Shown piece after piece: positions 17,750 through 26,009 of a DNA stretch of 64,000 nt. Both the position numbers and the translations under genes were made by a program. Source of the stretch: Vibrio xiamenensis (GTDB lineage Bacteria; Pseudomonadota; Gammaproteobacteria; Enterobacterales; Vibrionaceae); contig NZ_FNDD01000017.1 in assembly GCF_900100015.1 (NCBI RefSeq), forward strand, positions 1 through 64,000. The letters are read 5' to 3'. The notes below the pieces were generated by a model, which was not told the origin of the DNA, searched no databases, and saw only the letters and a program-made list of their open reading frames with translations. Within the stretch, counting starts at the first letter, position 1, and each line of letters opens with the position of its first letter.

Positions 17750-18769
17750 CTACAAGCCCAGCGCTTTAGTGACTGCAGGCATTGCAGGGTCTCCACTGTA
17801 GGTCGTCACTCCCTCAAGCCAATCTTTGAGCACTTGTGGATGGGCTTTTATCCATGTGCGCGCCGCATCTTTTGCCAGAGTATCTTGTTTACTCGCCGCA
17901 TCAATGATTTCATTTTCCATGGTGAGGCTAAATTTGAGATTGCCGAGCAGTTTACCGACATTGCTACATTCGCTGGCGTAACCTTTGCGAGTCAAGGTAT
18001 GAATCGTCGCACCGCCATAATTAGGGCCAAAGTAGTCGTCGCCACCGCTTAAATATTTGATGTCGTAATTGACGTTCATCGGGTGCGGCTCCCAGCCAAG
18101 AAACACAATAAATTTGTGGCGGCGAATCGCGCGGTCAACTTCAGAAAGCATCGCTTGCTCACCTGACTCAACCACTTGCCAATCTTTCATATCGAAATCG
18201 TTTTTATCGATCATCTTTTGCAAGTTTTCATTGGCCGGTGACCCTGGTGCGATGCCATAGATGCGATGACGGAAATCATCAGCAAATTTATTCAAATCGC
18301 TAAAATCTTTCACGCCTTGGTCATACACATAACTTGGCACCGCGAGCGTGAACTTAACCCCTTCCAGGTTAGTGCGCAGCACATCGATTTGGCTTTGATA
18401 TTTGGTGATGAAATCTTTTTGCGCGGGCATCCAGTTACCCATAAAAGCATCGATTTCACCGTTTTTTAAGCTTTCAAAACCCACCGGCACACTCAGCAAA
18501 TACACTTGGGTTTTATAACCCAAGGTTTCAAGTAACGTGGTCGCGACCCCATTGGTGGCGCCGATATCCGTCCAGCCCGGATCGCTAAAGGTGACTTTTT
18601 TGCACTGCGCAGGCTCTGCTGCCAGCGCGCTGCCAGTGGCAAACATTGCTGCCGCAGCGATAGACGCCCAGCTCAGTGCCTTTGAGGTGAACGCCAGCTT
18701 GAATAGTTGGATAAGCCTATTGGGCTTTAGGGTAAAAAACGAAATAGACATGTATTGCTCCTGTGTCAT
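17750..18769 (-). CDS. choX: Choline ABC transporter substrate-binding protein
   Basis: Periplasmic choline-binding protein of about 339 residues. After a long N-region and the hydrophobic stretch ALSWASIAAAAMFATGSALA, the mature protein begins AEPAQCKKVTFSDPGWTDIG, the usual start of OpuAC/ChoX proteins. The aromatic and acidic binding-site segments GNWMPAQKDF, FLGWEPHPMNVNYDIKYL and DDYFGPNYGGATIHTL are present. The frame extends far upstream into betC; the ATG at 18769 has AAGGA 7 bases upstream. A second ATG at 18751 also has a good site (CAGGAG). It follows betC by 37 bp. No cognate permease or ATPase gene is in the window, so it must use a transporter encoded elsewhere. Confidence 0.9.
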   Translation of the reverse strand: MTQEQYMSISFFTLKPNRLIQLFKLAFTSKALSWASIAAAAMFATGSALAAEPAQCKKVTFSDPGWTDIGATNGVATTLLETLGYKTQVYLLSVPVGFESLKNGEIDAFMGNWMPAQKDFITKYQSQIDVLRTNLEGVKFTLAVPSYVYDQGVKDFSDLNKFADDFRHRIYGIAPGSPANENLQKMIDKNDFDMKDWQVVESGEQAMLSEVDRAIRRHKFIVFLGWEPHPMNVNYDIKYLSGGDDYFGPNYGGATIHTLTRKGYASECSNVGKLLGNLKFSLTMENEIIDAASKQDTLAKDAARTWIKAHPQVLKDWLEGVTTYSGDPAMPAVTKALGL

Positions 18770-18806
18770 AGTTCTTTCCTTAATGATGTCTTTATCGAAA
18801 ATGACG

Positions 18807-20327
18807 TTAAGGTTTAGGAAAGCGCGAGCGCGCTTCAAGATCGTCCAGATCAATGTGATTACGCATATACATTTCACTGGCGTCAAAAATCGGTTGATGA
18901 TCCCAAGGCTTTTTCGCTCCAACATCAAGTGCCTTGACGATTAAGCGGCGACGACGCTGGCTCACGAGCACATCTTGAGTAAGCGCTTCGCTATCCCAAC
19001 GCGCTAATGCCTCTTGGCGAAATTCGCGGCAAATGTCGGCATAGGTTGGGTCACTGGCCAAGTTGGTCAGCTCAAACGGGTCACTTTCAAGGTGGTAGAG
19101 TTGGTCGGGGTCAATAGCGCAATGGACATATTTGTACGCACCGCGGCGAATCATAAATAGCGGCGCAATGGCACCTTCACCGAAATATTCACCAATCACT
19201 TCATCGTGCACATTGGCTGAGCCCGTTAAGTGGCCAATTAAACTGCGGCCTTGAATCGGCATTGCGTATTGATGTTGCGTGTCAGGGTTGGCCATCTCAA
19301 CGAACGTCGGCAACAAGTCCATAGTCGACACTGACTGTTTAACCCGTTTCGCCTCATAACTCTTAGGGTAATGAACAATCATCGGTACCCGCGCCGAACC
19401 TTCAAAGAACGACATCTTGTACCAAAGATTACGCTCGCCGAGCATGTCACCGTGGTCGCCAGAAAAGACAATAATGGTGTCATCAGCGAGCCCTGCGTCA
19501 TTTAACGCCGTCAAAATCTCACCAATTTTGTCATCAACGTAGCTAATGGCGCCATAATAAGCGCGGCGCGCATTGCGAATTTGCTGCTCGGTGATCGGCT
19601 GTTCATCGTATGCGTAGACTTGTTGAAGCCTTAGTGAATGCGGATCCTGCTGCTGTTTTGCAATCGACACCTTAGGCAAATCAATCTCATCATTAGTGTA
19701 GCGATCCCAATATTGCTTCGGAATCGCATACGGGTCATGGGGATGGGTCATCGATACGGTTAAACAAAAAGGCCGCGCTTGGTCGCCGCGTACATAATCG
19801 TAAAGATAGCGCTTAGCGTGAAACACCACTTCGTCATCAAAATCAAGCTGATTACTACGCACGCAAGGGCCTGCTTGGGTCACCGAAGACATGTTGTGAT
19901 ACCAAGTTGGACGCACCTCTGGCTCGTCCCAGTTCGGGAACCAACCGTAATCAGCGGGATAGATATCGGTTGTCAAACGCGTTTCAAAACCGTGCAGCTG
20001 CTCTGGGCCGCAAAAATGCATTTTGCCCGAAAGCGCGGTGTGATAATTCTGCGCGCGCAAATAGTGGGCGAAGGTTGGAATATCTGCCGGGAAATCGGCG
20101 GCGTTATCAAAAGCGCCAATTTGGCTTGGCAACTGGCCAGTCATTAATACATAACGCGACGGCGCGCACAGCGGGCTGTTGCAATATGCAGAATCAAACA
20201 CCACCCCCTGTCTGGCAAGAGTTTCAAGATTAGGCGCCTTCACCACACTATGACCATAAACAGGCAGTGCGCTGGCGGCCATTTGGTCGGCCATGATGAA
20301 CAAAATATTTGGCTGCTTGCGAGGCAT
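18807..20327 (-). CDS. betC: Choline-sulfatase
   Basis: Hydrolyses choline-O-sulfate to choline and sulfate. The 506-residue type I sulfatase carries NILFIMADQMAASALP (metal site) and the sulfatase signature CAPSR with Cys54, which must be oxidised to formylglycine. SGKMHFCG and DTIIVFSGDHGDMLGERN complete the active site. ATG 20327 is chosen over an upstream codon at 20381 because AAGGAG lies 5 bases before it. First gene of betC-choX: the sulfatase releases the choline that ChoX-dependent uptake or betaine synthesis would use. Divergent from the LysR regulator. Confidence 0.95.
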   Translation of the reverse strand: MPRKQPNILFIMADQMAASALPVYGHSVVKAPNLETLARQGVVFDSAYCNSPLCAPSRYVLMTGQLPSQIGAFDNAADFPADIPTFAHYLRAQNYHTALSGKMHFCGPEQLHGFETRLTTDIYPADYGWFPNWDEPEVRPTWYHNMSSVTQAGPCVRSNQLDFDDEVVFHAKRYLYDYVRGDQARPFCLTVSMTHPHDPYAIPKQYWDRYTNDEIDLPKVSIAKQQQDPHSLRLQQVYAYDEQPITEQQIRNARRAYYGAISYVDDKIGEILTALNDAGLADDTIIVFSGDHGDMLGERNLWYKMSFFEGSARVPMIVHYPKSYEAKRVKQSVSTMDLLPTFVEMANPDTQHQYAMPIQGRSLIGHLTGSANVHDEVIGEYFGEGAIAPLFMIRRGAYKYVHCAIDPDQLYHLESDPFELTNLASDPTYADICREFRQEALARWDSEALTQDVLVSQRRRRLIVKALDVGAKKPWDHQPIFDASEMYMRNHIDLDDLEARSRFPKP

Positions 20328-20465
20328 TATCGCTCCTTTTTGCGTGTAACATGCGATAAGCATGTGTGATGTTAAATCCATAGGTCACAAATTATTTAAT
20401 ACCTTGCACAAGTGAAAATGGGTTGTAAACTGACTGAAAAGTTATGTTTAGGATAAGTTTTACTT

Positions 20466-21374
20466 ATGTTATCTAGAAACGACACGCCACCTTTGCAGTC
20501 CTTGGTGGTGTTTGAATCTGCGGCGAGATTATTAAGTTTCACTGCTGCCGCACGTGAGTTAGGCACGACTCAACCCGCCGTCAGCCAACAGATTCGCAGT
20601 TTAGAAACGGAATTAGGCGTCGCACTTTTTGCGCGCGTTTATCGCGGCGTGACCCTAACCGATGCGGGATATTTATTGCTAGAAACGACGCAAAAGAGCT
20701 TGAAAGAATTACGTGACGTGGTGCAAAAAATCAAACAAAACACCGCGCCGCCAAGGATTAACTTCGCAACCGACTTCGCATTCGCCGCGTATTGGCTGAT
20801 GCCGAAATTGGCCGAATTTCGCCGCTTACATCCAGATATCGACATTCGAATTCAAACCTCACAGTCTGAAATCGATTTGGTCAGCGCCGATGCCGATATC
20901 GCAATGCTATTTGGCGACGGTCATTACACCGGTTATCACAGTGAAAAACTGCTGATTGAACATGTCTATCCGGTGTGCAGCCCGAAACTGTTTGAGCAAT
21001 ATCAAGGCTTTTCATCGTTTGAGGACTTGTCCCAAGCACCGCTTTTAAAACTAAACGCAGACCTTGGCCAAAAGTGGCTTGATTGGGAGGCTCTATTTGC
21101 CCATCACCACACCTTATGGCAATCGCCTGAGGCGTTAATGGAATTCGACAATTACACCCTCGTGGTGCAAGCGGCGATTTCAGGACAAGGTGTTGCGCTC
21201 GGTTGGTCTCCGTTACTTGACAGTTTTATCGAAAGCGGCGTATTGATGGCGCTAAAGCATTTTGCTGTCACGACCGATCACGGCTATCACATTGTGATGT
21301 CAAAACAGCAAGCGCCAAGCGAACAAGTGACGCTGTTTTTAAACTGGCTAAAATCACAAATGGATAATTATTAG
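20466..21374 (+). CDS. LysR-type regulator, probably of choline-sulfate use
   Basis: The 302-residue LysR-family activator has an N-terminal winged helix (SLVVFESAARLLSFTAAARE, GTTQPAVSQQIRSLETELGV, RVYRGVTLTDAGYLLL) and a type-2 periplasmic-binding effector domain (about 90-300). It is divergent from betC across 138 bp, the known arrangement for choline-sulfate regulators. The last 18 codons plus the stop and nine more bases (21318-21383) form the left copy of a 66-bp direct repeat; this copy is the intact gene end. Confidence 0.9.
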   Translation: MLSRNDTPPLQSLVVFESAARLLSFTAAARELGTTQPAVSQQIRSLETELGVALFARVYRGVTLTDAGYLLLETTQKSLKELRDVVQKIKQNTAPPRINFATDFAFAAYWLMPKLAEFRRLHPDIDIRIQTSQSEIDLVSADADIAMLFGDGHYTGYHSEKLLIEHVYPVCSPKLFEQYQGFSSFEDLSQAPLLKLNADLGQKWLDWEALFAHHHTLWQSPEALMEFDNYTLVVQAAISGQGVALGWSPLLDSFIESGVLMALKHFAVTTDHGYHIVMSKQQAPSEQVTLFLNWLKSQMDNY

Positions 21375-21383
21375 CGGTAGGAT
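21318..21383 (+). repeat. 66-bp direct repeat, left copy (end of lysR gene)
   Basis: Identical over 66 bases to 23845-23910. It begins exactly at codon 285 of the LysR gene (AGC GAA CAA GTG) and runs 9 bases past the stop. Together with the right copy it bounds 2,461 bp that contain three genes, as expected for an attachment-site pair of a small integrated element. Confidence 0.95.
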
Positions 21384-21541
21384 GGAGGGGTGGATATACT
21401 ACATTCGCGTTTTAATAGTTAAAGAATTCTGGTTATCTTAGAGATTAAAAATTACTTAATTCGCAATATATAACTTCCCTAAGACCTTTTTTGGATACGA
21501 TTACTACTTAAAAAGGGAACTGAATTGAATATCTAATATTG

Positions 21542-21575
21542 AAAAAAAAAACGCTCTCGTTCATATTCGAGAGCG
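21542..21575 (-). terminator. Intrinsic terminator of the islet operon
   Basis: Perfect 8-bp stem CGCTCTCG / CGAGAGCG, 8-base loop, followed on the minus strand by a run of ten T. Confidence 0.9.
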
Positions 21576-21606
21576 CATTCCTATAGGTGCTGTAAATTGT
21601 CAAACG

Positions 21607-22581
21607 TTAATCATTTGAATCGAGCTTCGCTTCATCCAATGGGAAATATGACCAATTCGTTTGACCGTTACCTTCAATATAATCGTACACACTACCCCAA
21701 TTTGGATTAGTATCAGGATCATCAGCAAGATCTGCAACGTTGTTATAGATACAAGTCGCAAGTTCGGTCATCGGCTTATTTCGCGAATCTTTGCGGAACG
21801 ATTTACCAATAAGTAAAGCACGTACAGCAACAGTAGGAACCGAGCGAACTTTCCCGCTAATCTGGTAATTTACATTTTGTTTACTATAGAATGATGCTTG
21901 TTGAGAGATAGCATCATAATTCAGTGCCGCTAGTGTCCACTTCCCTGAAGCCAAATAATCTTGTACTACTTGATAAGGAGCGCCACCCACGAGTATCAAT
22001 GGTTTGCTCGTATCATTAACATCGCCCTTGTTCTTTACTTCTGTCACGTGAATATTCAGACCGAAAAAATATCCTAACGCTTCTGCCGAAACAATCGAGC
22101 CGCCCCAAGAACCGACCTCCTGTCCTTTCAACATTGAGAGTTCAAATTGATGAGGCTGCTCATCACCTCCCAACATTGAACCCCATTTACTCCACATACT
22201 TGTATCATGTGATGACTTTGGGTTATAACCCTTAGGAATCAACAGATGAACGGCTTCTTCATGTAAACCTGTTAGCACTTTCATTCGATTCTGATTTACT
22301 TTTTTGGGATTACGTTTGGCGTTGTAATTTAGAACATCTTCTTGAACAATACCCAACGAATAGTCTTTGTCCATTAACCCCATTAAATTGGTTACCGACC
22401 CGGTCGTCTCGGCAATGTTCAGATCCACGCCGATACTACCGCTACAATAACTTTTAATATCCATACCCATTGAATAATAGTTTCCTTTAGTACTTCCAGT
22501 ACCCATATTCAAAGTTTTGGCTTGTGCGGGAAGAGAGGCTAAGATTACCAACACTGATAATACCGTGACTTTTAATTTCAT
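21607..22581 (-). CDS. TAXI-type periplasmic solute-binding protein
   Basis: The 324-residue product has a Sec signal peptide (VTVLSVLVILASLPAQA, cleavage before KTLNMG). The mature N-terminus LNMGTGSTKGNYYSMGMDIK is the TAXI-type TRAP binding-protein start (GTG...G.YY..G..), followed by LNIAETTGSVTNLMGL and YSLGIVQEDVL, where family members read ...GS..N...L and the 'A..Q.D' segment. Unlike usual TAXI genes it is not next to a TRAP permease (no DctM/DctQ homologue). It is the last gene of the islet operon behind two membrane proteins, so it may act as a periplasmic sensor. Ligand unknown. Confidence 0.8.
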   Translation of the reverse strand: MKLKVTVLSVLVILASLPAQAKTLNMGTGSTKGNYYSMGMDIKSYCSGSIGVDLNIAETTGSVTNLMGLMDKDYSLGIVQEDVLNYNAKRNPKKVNQNRMKVLTGLHEEAVHLLIPKGYNPKSSHDTSMWSKWGSMLGGDEQPHQFELSMLKGQEVGSWGGSIVSAEALGYFFGLNIHVTEVKNKGDVNDTSKPLILVGGAPYQVVQDYLASGKWTLAALNYDAISQQASFYSKQNVNYQISGKVRSVPTVAVRALLIGKSFRKDSRNKPMTELATCIYNNVADLADDPDTNPNWGSVYDYIEGNGQTNWSYFPLDEAKLDSND

Positions 22582-22605
22582 AAATAATTCATTCCTTGGG
22601 TTGAT

Positions 22606-22779
22606 TTAAAATGGACTTTCAGATGTAGTATTCTGATAGTTATCAGAATTAGAACCCGACGAATGACCAGTCGATAAAAAGTTCATTACCGATAACACTA
22701 CCAGCACGGTGAAAATGACTGCGATAACAATTCGCATTACTTTTGTAGAAGTTTCAGGTTGAGTTTTTTCTTTTGACAT
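22606..22779 (-). CDS. 57-residue single-pass membrane protein of the islet
   Basis: Not a long ORF, but well placed: ATG at 22779 lies 15 bases after the stop of the PspA-like gene, with AAGGTGG 12 bases upstream, and its stop is 24 bp before the TAXI gene. The product has a polar N-terminus (MSKEKTQPETSTKVMR), one membrane helix (IVIAVIFTVLVVLSVMNFL, about residues 17-35) and a Ser/Asn/Thr-rich tail. The positive residues before the helix predict a cytoplasmic N-terminus and a periplasmic tail. No family recognised. It could link the cytoplasmic coiled-coil protein to the periplasmic binding protein. Confidence 0.72.
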   Translation of the reverse strand: MSKEKTQPETSTKVMRIVIAVIFTVLVVLSVMNFLSTGHSSGSNSDNYQNTTSESPF

Positions 22780-22793
22780 AATTTCATTCCACC

Positions 22794-23564
22794 TTAATCG
22801 TTATCAAGTTCGTAATCAGCAACCGAGTTTTCAATGCTCACCATAGCTTCTTGGAAATCTTGATCGATTTGAGCAAATGCTTCCATTCCAAGCATTTCTT
22901 CCAATGTATCTGTCTTCGATTTTGCAAAAGCCATTGCGTCATTAACGATATCAGAGAACTCAGCCATTTCTTTGTATTCTTGAACTTTTGTAGACAAACG
23001 TTTATGTGCTTGTCCCGCACGCTCTACATTCTTTTTAACTAGTTCATAGGCTTGTTCAACCTGTTCTGACATCTTGACCATACGCTTATAATGAGGTGAT
23101 GATGTGTCAGCTTCAGCTAACTTTGCATTGACTTTCCCAACATATCCACCCATTTTGTCACGAGCCTGTCGAGCGCCATCGAGTCGTTCTTTGGAATCTA
23201 GGACCAAATTAGTCAACGTTTCAACTTTGTGAGTTTTAGCCTCTTCGATCATATTCGCAATTACACGATTACGCATTTTCTGCTTTATATGCTTGTCGTT
23301 CATTGTTAAGTAACGCAATGCATAAAACATAAATGCCAGACCACCAAGACCCACAAGTAAAGCAATGGTGCCGGCGATAATTTGTAACGCTATAAAGCCA
23401 ACTAAGAACAAGCCCAGTAACCCAAAAACGACAAAACCGATATTACGGGCAGTCGCAGTAATTTGAGCACTTTGCTCACGTTTTATTTCAGCAATTTGGT
23501 TATTACTCTGCTCAACAAGATTACCTAGACTTAGCATCCTAGTTTCTTTAATGTCTGTACTCAA
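22794..23564 (-). CDS. Membrane-anchored PspA-like coiled-coil protein
   Basis: About 256 residues with a short polar N-terminus, two close membrane helices (about 42-60 and 63-85) and a long charged helical domain (about 95-256) rich in coiled-coil heptads. The helical part resembles PspA/IM30 (KVETLTNLVLDSKERLDGA, VEQAYELVKKNVERAGQAH, ending MEAFAQIDQDFQEAM). PspA itself lacks such membrane helices, so this is a membrane-tethered relative. The frame opens at a TTG with GAGAGG 6 bases upstream; the first ATG is nine codons later. First gene of the islet operon. Function unknown; membrane-stress sensing or an effector role is inference only. Confidence 0.72.
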   Translation of the reverse strand: MSTDIKETRMLSLGNLVEQSNNQIAEIKREQSAQITATARNIGFVVFGLLGLFLVGFIALQIIAGTIALLVGLGGLAFMFYALRYLTMNDKHIKQKMRNRVIANMIEEAKTHKVETLTNLVLDSKERLDGARQARDKMGGYVGKVNAKLAEADTSSPHYKRMVKMSEQVEQAYELVKKNVERAGQAHKRLSTKVQEYKEMAEFSDIVNDAMAFAKSKTDTLEEMLGMEAFAQIDQDFQEAMVSIENSVADYELDND

Positions 23565-23844
23565 AACGACCTCTCCAACTTCTTTGTTTCATGTTCACTC
23601 CAATTATGCTTCCGTACTTGGTGATAGATATTCAAAACAAGTAACGCAGATTTTTTATGAAATTTGCGACTATCAGGATGATAACATTAAATATTTTTAT
23701 TTAGAATTGTCGATTTATAAATAATCCTAATGAATTAACATGCACATACGAAAGAATGACAGTATATGAACTGATGCATTTCTATAGATACCATACGATG
23801 TTTCATTAAAACGATGACATTTGCTTGCTTCAGAGTTTGCAACG

Positions 23845-23910
23845 AGCGAACAAGTGACGCTGTTTTTAAACTGGCTAAAATCACAAATGGATAATTATTA
23901 GCGGTAGGAT
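23845..23910 (+). repeat. 66-bp direct repeat, right copy (lysR remnant)
   Basis: Perfect copy of 21318-21383, containing the last 18 codons and stop of the LysR gene without the rest. Preceding bases (TTTGCAACG) differ from the left copy, fixing the left border of the duplication. Confidence 0.95.
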
Positions 23911-24398
23911 AGAAATACCATGATTGCATTTTCAAAATCTAAAAATCAGCTTTTATTTGATAGCAGTATAAATGGATAAAATTTAAACCAAGATGATAAA
24001 TTTAATTATCACCCTATTCATCTGCGCTGTATTTAATTGATAATAACCCCATCAAAACTTTCCAGATCAATGTTTAACCAATAACTAAGCATAAGAATAA
24101 ATAATTGATAAATAACAACATAACTCAAAACCCATTCGTTCAAACCCATACAAATAACCGGCTTTACTTACGAAAGCACAAAACATAAACAACAAACAAA
24201 TTAATTATTTCTTTTATCAATTGCGCGAATATAAATTAAATCATCAAAACAGCGTTATTATTATAAAACTCACCTAACAACACGTTTGTGATTATTTGAT
24301 TTAACGCAAAACTTAGCGTTAGCGGTTTATTTACTATGGCGCTCCGGTGACGTTATCAACAGGGTTTAAATCCCCAAAACGAAACTCTACCGAACTGA
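23911..24398. other. AT-rich intergenic region before tRNA-Sec
   Basis: Nearly 490 bases without a credible gene. The last 60 bases contain CTCCGGTGA and GGGTTTAAATCCCC, short tRNA-like pieces that do not fold into a tRNA. The tRNA-Sec promoter must lie within the AT-rich stretch around 24290-24340. Confidence 0.5.
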
Positions 24399-24490
24399 GG
24401 AAGTTGATGAGGTCTGGTGGCCTTCTCGGTCTTCAAAACCGATGTGAGCCTAATTGGCTCTGGCAGGTTCGATTCCTGCCTCTTCCGCCA
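24399..24490 (+). tRNA. selC: Selenocysteine tRNA (anticodon UCA)
   Basis: Ninety-two bases ending in an encoded GCCA. The anticodon arm TCGGT-CTTCAAA-ACCGA presents UCA, the UGA-reading anticodon. There is a long variable arm (GAGCC-TAATT-GGCTC), a TTCGATT T-loop on a GCAGG/CCTGC stem, and the 19-base D-region spacing of E. coli selC. The acceptor begins GGAAGTTG and ends CTCTTCC, so the outer five pairs form but positions 6 and 7 are T-T and T-C mismatches and one base is missing relative to the usual 8-bp stem. It lies 85 bp before selA, its functional partner. Confidence 0.9.
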
Positions 24491-24575
24491 AATTTCTGTT
24501 TGCTGTTAAACCCCGTTTCGCGGTGGGCTTGCAAACTTTGCGCTCGCAACGAAACGCCGCATAAAGGCATCTGCT

Positions 24576-26009
24576 ATGTCCAGCGCTTCCACATCCATAA
24601 ATTATCGCTTACCGCAAATTGAACACCTGCTTCAACAATCGCAGTTTGATATCTACATTCAAACGCTTAGCCGCCCAGTGGTGCGCAGCATTATGCAGCA
24701 AACACTCGAATCGATTCGTCGTCGCCCTACTTTCAAAACCTGCGGTTGTGAAGGCATTGATGTGCACGCTCTTATTGAGCGGCAATGCAAAAAAACCGCC
24801 AGCGATAAATTGCAAAAGGTCATCAACGCCACTGGCACTGTCATTCACACCAATCTGGGACGCAGCCCAATTGACGAACGGATTTGGGACGGCGTTCGCG
24901 ATGTGAATACCGGCTATAACAATCTCGAAATCGAATTATCAACCGGTAAACGCGGTGGACGTAAAGGCATTTTACGCGCCCTACTGCGCGAGTTTGTCGG
25001 TGCCGACAACGCCCTGGTGGTCAACAATAATGCCAGTTCTCTGTACTTGCTACTGAGCGAACTGGCTCACGGCAAAGAGGTGATCATCTCGCGCGGTGAA
25101 CAAATTCAAATCGGCGGTGGATTTCGCATTCCTGATATTTTAAAACTCACTGGCGCGGTAATGGTGGAAGTTGGCACCACCAACATCACGACCAGCCAAG
25201 ATTATCTCGATGCAATTACCGAAAACACCGCCATGGTGTTGATGGTGCATCAATCTAACTTCGCGATTCAAGGCTTTACCCAAGCGCCCAATATTGCCGA
25301 TGTCGCCAAACAACTGCCAGACCATGTACTGCTGGCGGTAGACCAAGGATCCGGATTAACCGATGAAGGATTGGGTCATAACGAACCCAGCGCCGCGCAA
25401 TATCTGAAATGGGGCGCCGATTTGGTGTGCTTCTCCGGCGATAAAATTTTTGGCGGCCCGCAATCGGGGATCGTCTGCGGGCGCAGTGACCTGATTGAAC
25501 GGATGGAAAAACATCCGATGATGCGTACCTTTCGCCCCAGTCGCATCGTCTATTCGCTGCTTGAAGCCTTGTTGGTCGTTAAGCTAAATCAAGACGACGC
25601 CGGGCAAGGCGTGGCGCTTCGCGCAGTCAAAAACGAACCTCTGATTCGCCAGCGCGCCGAAGCTTTAGCCGCGCGCTTTAGCAATTACTTATACGCCAAA
25701 TCGATGCCTTTGGTGATTGGTGGCGGCACACTACCGACAGTGCAATATCCCTCTTATGGCGTGGCGTTTAAACCACTTAAGCGCAGTGTTGAAGCCATCA
25801 GTCGCGATCTGCGCAGTTGCCCTATTCCGATCATCACCACGATTCAAAACGGCGAACTGCTGTGTCATTTCGCCACAATACTTGAGAGCGACATTGCGCG
25901 GCTTAACACCCAGTTAGAAGGATATTTTGCCTCTCTTGATGCCGACATTGAAGCCGACAAGTTAAACGCCTCACAATCCGCAGAAACTAAAATGACGACC
26001 ACGCCATGA
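24576..26009 (+). CDS. selA: L-seryl-tRNA(Sec) selenium transferase
   Basis: PLP enzyme that converts Ser-tRNA(Sec) to Sec-tRNA(Sec) with selenophosphate. The 477-residue protein has the N-terminal tRNA-binding domain (RLPQIEHLLQQ), the VINATGTVIHTNLGRSP segment and the PLP lysine in CFSGDKIFGGPQSG (Lys290). It lies between tRNA-Sec and selB and overlaps selB by 4 bases (ATGA), so the two are translationally coupled. It works with SelD (minus strand at 28-29 kb) and SelB to place selenocysteine in FdhF at 36 kb. Confidence 0.97.
   Translation: MSSASTSINYRLPQIEHLLQQSQFDIYIQTLSRPVVRSIMQQTLESIRRRPTFKTCGCEGIDVHALIERQCKKTASDKLQKVINATGTVIHTNLGRSPIDERIWDGVRDVNTGYNNLEIELSTGKRGGRKGILRALLREFVGADNALVVNNNASSLYLLLSELAHGKEVIISRGEQIQIGGGFRIPDILKLTGAVMVEVGTTNITTSQDYLDAITENTAMVLMVHQSNFAIQGFTQAPNIADVAKQLPDHVLLAVDQGSGLTDEGLGHNEPSAAQYLKWGADLVCFSGDKIFGGPQSGIVCGRSDLIERMEKHPMMRTFRPSRIVYSLLEALLVVKLNQDDAGQGVALRAVKNEPLIRQRAEALAARFSNYLYAKSMPLVIGGGTLPTVQYPSYGVAFKPLKRSVEAISRDLRSCPIPIITTIQNGELLCHFATILESDIARLNTQLEGYFASLDADIEADKLNASQSAETKMTTTP

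Larger units (their letters stand above)
21318..23910. mobile_element. Small genomic islet bounded by 66-bp direct repeats
   Basis: The segment between the two repeats holds a three-gene minus-strand operon with its own terminator (21542-21575) and promoter region, and nothing else. The right repeat is only a fragment of lysR, so the ancestral order was lysR followed directly by 23911 onward. Base composition is visibly AT-richer than the flanking choline-sulfate and sel genes. No integrase or transposase is inside; mobilisation in trans or loss of the recombinase are the options. The end of the lysR gene stays intact, as with integrases that use gene 3' ends as targets. Confidence 0.7.

Noticed and set aside
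18537..18944. 135-codon plus-strand ORF
   Set aside because: Antisense to choX and betC 3' end; no recognisable domain.
24338..24398. Second tRNA immediately before tRNA-Sec
   Set aside because: CTCCGGTGA and GGGTTTAAATCCCC look like D-arm and T-arm pieces, but no acceptor or anticodon stem can be formed.
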